Assembly: GCA_036391875.1 (NCBI GenBank)
Contig: DASVZA010000023.1
Location: 1 to 64,000, forward strand
Direction of reading: 5' to 3'
Source of the DNA: Parasulfuritortus sp036391875
GTDB lineage: Bacteria; Pseudomonadota; Gammaproteobacteria; Burkholderiales; Thiobacillaceae
DNA: 64,000 bases
In this document: positions 16,380-23,487 of the stretch, piece by piece
Numbering within the stretch: the first letter of the stretch is position 1
Layout of the letters: the number at the start of each line of letters is the position of its first letter
Made by a program: the position numbers and the translations under genes
The notes under the pieces: generated by a model
Told to the model about the DNA's origin: nothing
The model's database searches: none
The model's input: only the letters and a program-made list of their open reading frames with translations

Positions 16380-18005
16380 TTGAACATCAAAAACCTGAGC
16401 ATCCGTTCCCAACTGGTAGTCCTGCTGACTTTGGTTATAGGCTTGTTCCTGGTGGCCTCCGTAGTGACCTACAAGGCGCTGGATCGGGCACGCGACGACT
16501 TCACCCGCTATATCAGCCATGATCAGCAGTTGCTGCTGGAGTTCACAGAACTTTATGCGAACGGCCTGCAGATGGGGCAGGCCCTGCGCAACATCATTCT
16601 CGATCCGGCAAATCCCAAGGCTTACAAGAACTTCGACCAGGCCGCCAAGGAAATGGACGACCTGCTGCAGAGCGCCGCCACCTTGGCCAAGGGGCAACAG
16701 GCCATATCGGACGATTTGGCAAAGGTTGTCCAGTTGCGGACGCAGCAGAAAGGCTTCCAGCAGGAAATCCGCACGCTGGTCGGCAGCGGCCAGATCGACC
16801 AGGCCAAGGCGGTGCTCAACCAGGGTGAGACGCCGGCCTGGCGCACGATGCGAAAAATCCTCATGGACGAGATCAAGGCCCAGAAGGCGGCGAGCGGCGT
16901 CCGCGAAAAGGAGGTCAGCCGCAACGCCGCCAGCGCCCAGAACACCAGCCTGTTGCTGTCCCTGGCGGCGGTCGTGGTCGGCATCGGCGTCGGTCTGCTG
17001 ATCCTGGTCAACATCGTCAAGCGGCTGAAGGATCTGACCATCGCCATCGAAGGATTGTCGGCAGGAGACGGCGACCTGACTGCCCGCCTGCCGGTGGAAG
17101 GCGACAATGAACTCAGCATGGTGGCCTCGGCGCTGAACCGATTCATCGCCGGCCTGCAGGAACTGGTCAACAGGATCAAGGCCAACGCCGGCCAGTTGGA
17201 CGCACTTTCTTCGCAGCTCGCTTCGACCTCGAGCCGTCTGCGCCAGACCAGCCAGGAAGAATCGACCGCGGTGGCGTCGACGGCCGCGTCGATCGAGGAA
17301 ATGTCGTCGAGCATCGCCTCGGTGGCGGACAGCACCGAGCAGATCCGCCGGGTGTCCAAGGAAAGCGCCGAGTATTCCAGCCAGGCGCGCGCCCAGATGG
17401 TCGAACTGCAATCGGCCATGTCCAGCGTGCAGGGCGCGGTCCAGGGCATGTCGGGTTCGGTCAGCCAGTTCCTTGAAAGCACCACCAGCATCATCGGCGC
17501 GACCCAGCACGTGAAGGACATCGCCGACCAGATCAACCTGCTCGCCTTGAACGCCGCCATCGAGGCGGCCCGGGCCGGCGAACAGGGCCGCGGTTTCGCC
17601 GTGGTGGCCGACGAGGTGCGCAAGCTGGCGGAAAAGACCGCGCTCTACGCCAACGAGATCAGCCAGATCACCTCCGAGCTGGGCACCCGCTCGGGCCAGG
17701 TGGAGTCGGCCATCCGCCAGGGCGAGACGGCGCTGGAAGCCAGTTCGAGATGCAGCGAGTCCGCCGCCGGCGTCATCGGCCAGGCCTACAACTCCGTGGT
17801 CGAGGCGACCCGGGGCGTGGAAGAGATCGCCAACTCGACCCGCGAACAGTCGCTGGCCACCAACCAGATCTCGAACAACGTGGAAACGCTGGCCGACATC
17901 TCGGGCCGCACCGAGCATGCCATCAAGCAGTCGGACCAGACCGTGCAGGAGATGAAGCGCCTGGCTGACGCGCTCAATGCCGTGGCGGCACGCTTCAGGA
18001 GCTGA
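16380..18005 (+). CDS. Methyl-accepting chemotaxis protein (transmembrane)
   Basis: 541 residues from a TTG start with AAAGGGGG at about 6 nt. TM1 at about 10-30, a small periplasmic four-helix-type sensor region (about 31-188), TM2 at about 190-211, HAMP at 212-265, and a long cytoplasmic coiled coil with the highly conserved signalling tip (LLALNAAIEAARAGEQGRGF then AVVADEVRKLAEKT). It should couple a periplasmic ligand to a CheW/CheA array. No che or flagellar genes are in the window and no ligand can be assigned. Confidence 0.94.
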   Translation: MNIKNLSIRSQLVVLLTLVIGLFLVASVVTYKALDRARDDFTRYISHDQQLLLEFTELYANGLQMGQALRNIILDPANPKAYKNFDQAAKEMDDLLQSAATLAKGQQAISDDLAKVVQLRTQQKGFQQEIRTLVGSGQIDQAKAVLNQGETPAWRTMRKILMDEIKAQKAASGVREKEVSRNAASAQNTSLLLSLAAVVVGIGVGLLILVNIVKRLKDLTIAIEGLSAGDGDLTARLPVEGDNELSMVASALNRFIAGLQELVNRIKANAGQLDALSSQLASTSSRLRQTSQEESTAVASTAASIEEMSSSIASVADSTEQIRRVSKESAEYSSQARAQMVELQSAMSSVQGAVQGMSGSVSQFLESTTSIIGATQHVKDIADQINLLALNAAIEAARAGEQGRGFAVVADEVRKLAEKTALYANEISQITSELGTRSGQVESAIRQGETALEASSRCSESAAGVIGQAYNSVVEATRGVEEIANSTREQSLATNQISNNVETLADISGRTEHAIKQSDQTVQEMKRLADALNAVAARFRS

Positions 18006-18014
18006 GCGGGCGGT

Positions 18015-18740
18015 TCAGTCCGCCAGCAGGCGCTGGATCACCGCCCCGGCCAGCATCAGGCCGAACAGGGGCGGCAGATAGGAAATGGTGCCGTTCACTG
18101 CGCGGGCCCGGCCATGGCTGGTCGGTTCGGGCGGGCGCGGCGGCCTTCCGGTCTCGTCCGAATAGACCGTCAGAATCCCTTTTTCGATGCCTTGCCGCCG
18201 CAATCGATGACGGACCTCCCGCGCCAGCGGACAGACCTGGGTCTTGGCGATGTCGGCCAAGCGGATCCTGGTCGGGTCCAGTTTGTTGCCAGCGCCCATG
18301 CTGGCGGCGACCGGTACGCCGCGCCGGTATGCCTCGGCGATCAGGGCCACCTTGCAGTTGAGCGAGTCGATGCAGTCGACCACGTAGTCGACGTCCAGCG
18401 GCAACAGGGTCTGGACGTTGTCCGGATCGATGAAGACGTCGAGCACCTCCACTTCGCAGTCCGGGTTGATGTCCAGGATGCGGTCGGCCATCACGTCGGT
18501 CTTCTTGCGGCCGATGGTGGAATGCAGGGCGGGCAGCTGGCGGTTGATGTTGGAGACGGCCACGGTGTCCATGTCGACCAGGGTCAGCCGGCCGACGCCG
18601 GCCCGGGCCAGGGCCTCGGCGCACCAGGAGCCGACCCCGCCCAGTCCGGCCAGGAAGACGTGCTTCGCGGCCAGGCGGGCAAGGCCATCGGCACCGATCA
18701 GGATTTCGGCTCGTTCGAATCGGGCGGGGATGGTCGTCAT
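18015..18740 (-). CDS. tcdA: tRNA threonylcarbamoyladenosine dehydratase TcdA (YgdL/CsdL)
   Basis: 241 residues from the ATG at 18740. ThiF/E1-like fold with the nucleotide-binding GLGGVGSW near residue 32, LTLVDMDTVAVSNINRQLPA and the DVDYVVDCIDSLNCK segment typical of TcdA. It dehydrates t6A37 of ANN-decoding tRNAs to the cyclic ct6A form using ATP. The start overlaps the upstream stop as ATGA, so translation is likely coupled to the preceding gene. It converges with the chemoreceptor gene with a 9-bp gap and no visible terminator. Confidence 0.93.
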   Translation of the reverse strand: MTTIPARFERAEILIGADGLARLAAKHVFLAGLGGVGSWCAEALARAGVGRLTLVDMDTVAVSNINRQLPALHSTIGRKKTDVMADRILDINPDCEVEVLDVFIDPDNVQTLLPLDVDYVVDCIDSLNCKVALIAEAYRRGVPVAASMGAGNKLDPTRIRLADIAKTQVCPLAREVRHRLRRQGIEKGILTVYSDETGRPPRPPEPTSHGRARAVNGTISYLPPLFGLMLAGAVIQRLLAD

Positions 18741-19453
18741 TTCACAGTGTAACCACGGTCTTCCAGGCAGCTGCTGACCGCCCGCAGGTAGTCGCCGCGC
18801 CGGGTATCGTCCACGGCGGCGTGCTCCGGGTCGTAGCCGGTCTGTCCGGTCGCCCACTTCGCGCACTGCATCCGGTCCGATGCGATCTTGGCGTCGCTTT
18901 GCTTCTTCTTCGGATAGACGAACAGCAGGTCGTTGGCGGGCGGCATGGAGCGCGCTGTCGCAGCGGCGGGATCCAGCGGCGGCGGCGTGGTCGATGCGTC
19001 CTCGTAGCCTTGGGGCGGGGCCACCGTCACGTAGCCGCCGCTGGTCGGCGCATAGTAGATGCCGTTGGCGTAGTAATAGGGCGTGCCGCCGATCCAGATC
19101 GTGGTGAAGGCGGGCGGCAGGGCCGGTATAACGACGCCGGCCGGCGGGGCGACCACGACGTAGCTCGGGCCCTCCTGGACGAACCAGACCCCGGCGTTGA
19201 AGAAGAAATGGCGGTCGTGGTAGACGACGCTGAGGTAGCCGGGCGGCAGGACGCTCAGGGCGTAGCCGACCCTGGGATAGTAATGGTCGTGGTGGAAGCG
19301 TGAATCCAGCACCCAGTGCGGATCGCGGAATATGGGGCCGTGGGGCGGGCCGCGGAAGCGGTCGTCGCGGTCGGCATGGGCGGTCGTGGCTGCGCACAGG
19401 GCGATCAGGGCGAAGCCGAACAGGGGGCGGATCAATTTCCTGGGGTGTTGCAT
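18737..19453 (-). CDS. Exported DUF6515-like protein, unknown function
   Basis: 238 residues. AGGAG lies about 7 nt before the ATG at 19453. Residues 1-27 are a signal peptide (LFGFALIALCAATTAHA), followed by a His/Pro/Arg-rich segment (DRDDRFRGPPHGPIFRDPHW) and a Tyr/Pro-rich central part with aromatic repeats (TPYYYANGIYYAPTSGGY, VTVAPPQGY). The C-terminus has two Cys and resembles a small DUF4124-like tail. Similar exported proteins are widespread in betaproteobacteria; the role is not known. The stop overlaps the tcdA start (ATGA). Confidence 0.8.
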   Translation of the reverse strand: MQHPRKLIRPLFGFALIALCAATTAHADRDDRFRGPPHGPIFRDPHWVLDSRFHHDHYYPRVGYALSVLPPGYLSVVYHDRHFFFNAGVWFVQEGPSYVVVAPPAGVVIPALPPAFTTIWIGGTPYYYANGIYYAPTSGGYVTVAPPQGYEDASTTPPPLDPAAATARSMPPANDLLFVYPKKKQSDAKIASDRMQCAKWATGQTGYDPEHAAVDDTRRGDYLRAVSSCLEDRGYTVK

Positions 19454-19572
19454 GGCGGGCTCCTGTGTCGGGGTGCTGCCGGACATTCCCGGCGGGCGGG
19501 CTGGTTTAGGCTTGGTCGTGTCGCCAAGGGCGTGGGGACGGGCCGGAAACATAATGAAACATCACGTGACGC

Positions 19573-20436
19573 TTACCGCCAATAGCTCAGGATGATGCCG
19601 ACGAACACCGCGCCGCCGAACCAATTGTTGTGCAGGAAGGCCTTGAAGCAGGGGCCGGGCTCCCGGTTGCGGATCAGGGTGTAGTGGTAGACGGCGATGC
19701 CGGCGGCGACCAGGAGTCCGGCGTAGTACGGCCAGGGCAGGGCCAGCAGCCTGCCGGTCCAGGCCAGCAGGCCGAGGGTCACGGCATAGCAGAACATCAC
19801 CGCCGCCACGTCGAAGCGGCCGAAGGTGATGGCCGAAGTCTTGATGCCGATCTTGAGGTCGTCCGGGCGGTCGACCATGGCGTACTCGGTGTCGTAGGCG
19901 ATCGACCAGAATATGTTGGCGGCCAGCAGCCACCAGGCGACCGGCGGCAGGGTGTGCAGGTGGGCGGCGAAGGCCATCGGGATGCCGAAGCCGAAGGCAA
20001 TGCCCAGATAGGCCTGCGGGATGGCGAAGAAGCGCTTGGTGAACGGATAGCTGGCGGCCAGGAAGGCGGCAACTACCGACAGCTCGATCAGCAGCAGATT
20101 GCGCAGAGGCAGGATCAGCAGCAGGGAGACCAGGGCCAGTCCTCCGGCCAGCCACATCGCCTCCTTGACGCTGACCTTGCCGGCGGCCAGGGGCCGGTCC
20201 TTGGTGCGCGCCACATGCGGATCGAAATCGCGGTCGGCGTAATCGTTGACCACGCAGCCGGCCGAGCGCATCAGCACTGTGCCGAGCGCGAAGATCCAGA
20301 AGATGATGGGGTTGGGGTGGCCGGCCGAGGACAGCCACAGCGCCCAGAGCGTCGGCCAGGCCAGCAGCAGGATGCCGATCGGCTTGTCCAGTCGCATCAG
20401 TTTTTCGTACAGGTCGAGACGTTCTTTCCAGTTCAT
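19573..20436 (-). CDS. ubiA: 4-hydroxybenzoate polyprenyltransferase
   Basis: 287 residues with 8-9 predicted membrane helices. The first Asp-rich motif NDYADRDFDPH and the second DTEYAMVDRPDD that bind Mg-diphosphate are intact. UbiA attaches the polyprenyl tail to 4-hydroxybenzoate in ubiquinone synthesis at the inner membrane. It starts 2 bp after ubiC, forming a ubiC-ubiA unit that provides and then prenylates the ring precursor. Confidence 0.96.
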   Translation of the reverse strand: MNWKERLDLYEKLMRLDKPIGILLLAWPTLWALWLSSAGHPNPIIFWIFALGTVLMRSAGCVVNDYADRDFDPHVARTKDRPLAAGKVSVKEAMWLAGGLALVSLLLILPLRNLLLIELSVVAAFLAASYPFTKRFFAIPQAYLGIAFGFGIPMAFAAHLHTLPPVAWWLLAANIFWSIAYDTEYAMVDRPDDLKIGIKTSAITFGRFDVAAVMFCYAVTLGLLAWTGRLLALPWPYYAGLLVAAGIAVYHYTLIRNREPGPCFKAFLHNNWFGGAVFVGIILSYWR

Positions 20437-20438
20437 GG

Positions 20439-20972
20439 CTATTCGGGCAGTTCGAGTACGGCGGGCAGGAACACTTCGGTGACCTGGATCCGACCGCGGC
20501 CCAGGGCGAACAGCGAGCGGCGCGCCCAGAGCCGGTCGGCCGGTGCGGAGAGGTGGCCCGCGGCGGAGCGGAACAGGGGGTGGCGCGGGTTCAGCCGGCG
20601 GTATTCCAGCGGGTAGCGGCGGATGGTCGGGTCGGCGAACAGGGTGGCGCCGAGCGAATGGTTGCCCAGATCGCCCAGCCGCTGCCAGCGGCTGCGCAAC
20701 GCGCCGAGCGGGATCACGGTGTGGGCGAAGACCAGAGGCGTGTCGCCGCACAGCAGCAGGACTTCGCGGATCAGCGCCTGCCGGCGCCGGTGCTGGCCAA
20801 AAGGGGGGAGTTCATCCAGGTAGGGGCGGTCGACAATCTGGCTCAGGCGCTGCACGCGGAAGGCATCGCAGCGTGCCTGAAGACGGCGGGTCAGGGAGCC
20901 GCGGCCGGTCAGCCAGCGGCGCCACGGACCCATGCCCGTGCTTGCCCGTCGCCATTGGTGGATGTTCATCAT
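20439..20972 (-). CDS. ubiC: Chorismate--pyruvate lyase
   Basis: 177 residues. Family features include REVLLLCGDTPLVFAHTVIP, LGDLGNHSLGATLF and a C-terminal RRSLFALGRGRIQVTEVFLP ending shortly after. UbiC cleaves chorismate to 4-hydroxybenzoate and pyruvate, the first committed ubiquinone step, and feeds UbiA encoded 2 bp downstream. The start may be the first or second of two adjacent Met codons. Confidence 0.93.
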   Translation of the reverse strand: MMNIHQWRRASTGMGPWRRWLTGRGSLTRRLQARCDAFRVQRLSQIVDRPYLDELPPFGQHRRRQALIREVLLLCGDTPLVFAHTVIPLGALRSRWQRLGDLGNHSLGATLFADPTIRRYPLEYRRLNPRHPLFRSAAGHLSAPADRLWARRSLFALGRGRIQVTEVFLPAVLELPE

Positions 20973-20999
20973 GACGCGAATTATGACAGGGGACGACGG

Positions 21000-23471
21000 T
21001 CAGGCGTGCAGGTATTCGTCGCCGCGCGGCAGCCAGCGCTGGAGGTGGCGCCGGACGGTCTCCGGCTCCTTTTCCAGCAGCCGTCCGGCCACGTCGCGGG
21101 CCTGTTCCAGCAGGTCCTGGTCCCGTTCCAGGTCGGCGAAGCGCAGCATCGGCAGGCCGGACTGGCGGGCGCCGAGGAATTCGCCGGGGCCGCGCAGGCG
21201 CAGGTCCTCGCGGGCGATGACGAAGCCGTCGGTGTTCTCCCGGATGATGTGCAGGCGCTGGCGGGCGGTCTCGGACAGCGGATCGTAGTAGAGCAGCAGG
21301 CAGGTCGATTCGCGGCTGCCCCGGCCGACCCGGCCGCGCAACTGGTGCAGCTGGGCGAGGCCCATCCGTTCGGCGTGCTCGATCACCATCAGGCTGGCGT
21401 TGGGCACGTCGACACCGACCTCGATCACCGTGGTGGCGACCAGGATGTCCAGCTCGCCGGCCTTGAATGCGGTCATCACGGCCGCCTTCTCGTCCGACTT
21501 CATGCGGCCGTGGGCGAGGCCGACGCGCAGGCCGGGCAGGGCGGCGACCAGTTCGGCATGGGCATCCATGGCCGCCTTGAGATCGATCTTCTCCGATTCC
21601 TCGATCAGCGGGCAGACCCAGTAGGCCTGGGCGCCGCCGGCGCAGTAGTCCTTGAGGCGGTCGATCACCTCGTCGCGCCGGCTGTTGCCCAGCACCTTGG
21701 TGGCGACCGGCGTGCGGCCGGGCGGCAGCTCGTCGATCACCGAGACGTCGAGATCGGCGAAGTAGCTCATGGCCAGGCTGCGCGGGATGGGGGTGGCCGA
21801 CATCATCAGGAGATGGGGAATGATCTTGTCCCCCTCCCCTTCCGGGGGAGGGGCAGGGGGTGAGGGAGCAGCGGTTAGTTCATGCCAGATGCTCTCAAGG
21901 ACGGCTTCGGTTTCGGATAAAACCTGGTTGTCCCAGAACCTGAGCACCTTGATGCCTTGCCTGGCCAGATATTGGTCGCGGGTGTGGTCATGAGCTTGTG
22001 AATCATTGTGCTGACTGCCGTCTAGTTCTACTGCGAGCTTGGATTCGTGACAGTAAAAATCGAGAAAATAAGGGCCAAGCGGTTTTTGCCGCTGGAATTT
22101 TGCGTTGGCAAGGCGGCGATTTCTGAGAAGAAACCACATCAGGTTCTCAGCATCCGTTTGTTTGGCACGAAGCTCGCGGGCAAATTTGCGGGTTGCTTCT
22201 GGAAGAGGGGGGTAGTGTCGATGAGGTATTCCCTCACCCCCGGCCCCTCTCCCGGTGGGCGAGGGGAGGTTACTTCCCTTGGCGCGCAGCGCCAGGCGCT
22301 GTTCGACGCCGAAGCGGTGCTGCTCGTCGACGATGGCCAAGGCCAGCGACTTGAAGACGACCTCGTCCTGGAACAGGGCGTGGGTGCCGACCGCCACGGC
22401 GGCGCGGCCGTCGGCGATCTCGGCCATGGCTTCCCGCTTCGCCTTGCCCTTCAACGCGGCGGCCAGCCAGACCACCCGGATGCCGAGCGGCTCCAGCCAT
22501 TCGCGGAATTTCAGGTAGAGCTGTTCGGCCAGGATTTCGGTCGGCGCCATGACCGCCGCCTGATGGCCGCTGCCCACGGCGCATAGCGCGGCCAGGGCGG
22601 CGACGCAGGTCTTGCCGCTGCCGACGTCGCCCTGCAATAGCCGGTGCATGGGATGGGCCTGGCCCAGGTCGGCCCGGATCTCGCCGTACACCCGGCGCTG
22701 GGCCGCGGTCAGGGGGAAGGGCAGGCCGGCGGCGAAGCGCTCGGCCAGGCCGGCGCCGTTGGCCAGTGCCGGAGCGCGCTGGCGGACGCGTTCGCGGGTG
22801 TGCAGGCGCAGCGAGAGCTGCTGGGTCAACAGTTCGTCGAACTTGATCCGGCGCCAGGCCGGGTGGTCGCGGTTCTCCAACGCGGCGAGGCTGTCTTCCG
22901 GCAGGGGGCCGTGCAGTCGCCGGACCGCAGTTTCGAAGTCGGGCAGCGCCAGCCGGGCGAGCAATCGCTCGGACAGGGTGTCGCCCAGATCGGCACTTTT
23001 CAGGACGGCCGCCACCGCCTTCTGGATGCGGCCCTGGGCCAGGCCGGCCACCGTTGGATAGATCGGGGTCAGCCGGTCCGGCAGCGGCGTATCCGGATTC
23101 ACCACCCGCCAGCGCGGGTGCACCATCTCGGCGCCGAAGAATCCGGGCCGGACCTCGCCGTACAGGCGCAGGCGGACACCAGGTTTGAGGCTGGCCTGCT
23201 GGCTGGGATAGAAGTTCAGCATGCGCAGGTGGAAGGGCGCGTCTGTGCCGGTCTCGGTCAGGTTGGCCAGCAGTTGCCGGCGGGGCCGGAAGACGACTTC
23301 GGCGTGGCTGACGGTGCCTTCCACCAGCACGGCTTGCCCGGGCCGGGCATCGCGCAGCAGGGTCAGCCGGGTCTCGTCCTCGTAGCGTAGCGGCAGATGC
23401 AGGATCAGCGCTTCGGCCGTCCTCAGGCCGAGCTTTTCGTGTACCGGCGATTCCCTGGTCGTCCTGGCCAT
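21000..23471 (-). CDS. recG: ATP-dependent DNA helicase RecG with in-frame DUF559 insertion
   Basis: 823 residues, about 150 more than usual RecG. Order: wedge/OB domain (about 20-130, LPLRYEDET), Walker A GDVGSGKT at 281-288, DEQH box at 382-385, then an insert at about 400-550, then the SAT motif (MSATPIPR 557-564), ELPPGRTPV, motif VI LRGRVGRG and the C-terminal RecG region (GPGEFLGARQSGLP). RecG remodels stalled forks and Holliday junctions. The insert is a complete DUF559 module (about 428-532) with E442, D471 and E482 in the order of Vsr/PD-(D/E)XK nucleases. The frame is unbroken on both sides and every helicase motif is retained, so the fusion is probably translated. No intein splice residues are seen. 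Confidence 0.95.
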   Translation of the reverse strand: MARTTRESPVHEKLGLRTAEALILHLPLRYEDETRLTLLRDARPGQAVLVEGTVSHAEVVFRPRRQLLANLTETGTDAPFHLRMLNFYPSQQASLKPGVRLRLYGEVRPGFFGAEMVHPRWRVVNPDTPLPDRLTPIYPTVAGLAQGRIQKAVAAVLKSADLGDTLSERLLARLALPDFETAVRRLHGPLPEDSLAALENRDHPAWRRIKFDELLTQQLSLRLHTRERVRQRAPALANGAGLAERFAAGLPFPLTAAQRRVYGEIRADLGQAHPMHRLLQGDVGSGKTCVAALAALCAVGSGHQAAVMAPTEILAEQLYLKFREWLEPLGIRVVWLAAALKGKAKREAMAEIADGRAAVAVGTHALFQDEVVFKSLALAIVDEQHRFGVEQRLALRAKGSNLPSPTGRGAGGEGIPHRHYPPLPEATRKFARELRAKQTDAENLMWFLLRNRRLANAKFQRQKPLGPYFLDFYCHESKLAVELDGSQHNDSQAHDHTRDQYLARQGIKVLRFWDNQVLSETEAVLESIWHELTAAPSPPAPPPEGEGDKIIPHLLMMSATPIPRSLAMSYFADLDVSVIDELPPGRTPVATKVLGNSRRDEVIDRLKDYCAGGAQAYWVCPLIEESEKIDLKAAMDAHAELVAALPGLRVGLAHGRMKSDEKAAVMTAFKAGELDILVATTVIEVGVDVPNASLMVIEHAERMGLAQLHQLRGRVGRGSRESTCLLLYYDPLSETARQRLHIIRENTDGFVIAREDLRLRGPGEFLGARQSGLPMLRFADLERDQDLLEQARDVAGRLLEKEPETVRRHLQRWLPRGDEYLHA
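21830..22270 (-). mobile_element. DUF559 cassette with GC-rich terminal inverted repeats inside recG
   Basis: The insert is bounded by two related 37-40 bp sequences in inverted orientation: 22231-22270 on the plus strand, beginning CCCTCACCCCC, and 21830-21866, whose complement also begins CCCTCACCCCC. Each is itself an imperfect hairpin (CCCCTCCCC...GGGGAGGGG type). They translate as SPTGRGAGGEG and SPPAPPPEGEGD, low-complexity linkers. Repeats of this type are common in proteobacterial genomes and often flank DUF559 genes. No target-site duplication is visible. A mobile origin is inferred. Confidence 0.65.
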
Positions 23472-23487
23472 GGCCTGCCCGGCGCGG

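Noticed and set aside
18015..19397. A 460-residue TcdA fusion
   Set aside because: The upstream part is the antiphase of the exported DUF6515-like gene; the ATGA overlap at 18737-18740 marks the true start.
21822..22274. RecG insert as an intein
   Set aside because: No Cys or Ser/Thr at the first residue, no terminal His-Asn and no Hint-domain blocks; the borders are low-complexity Gly/Pro/Glu linkers, and the content is DUF559.
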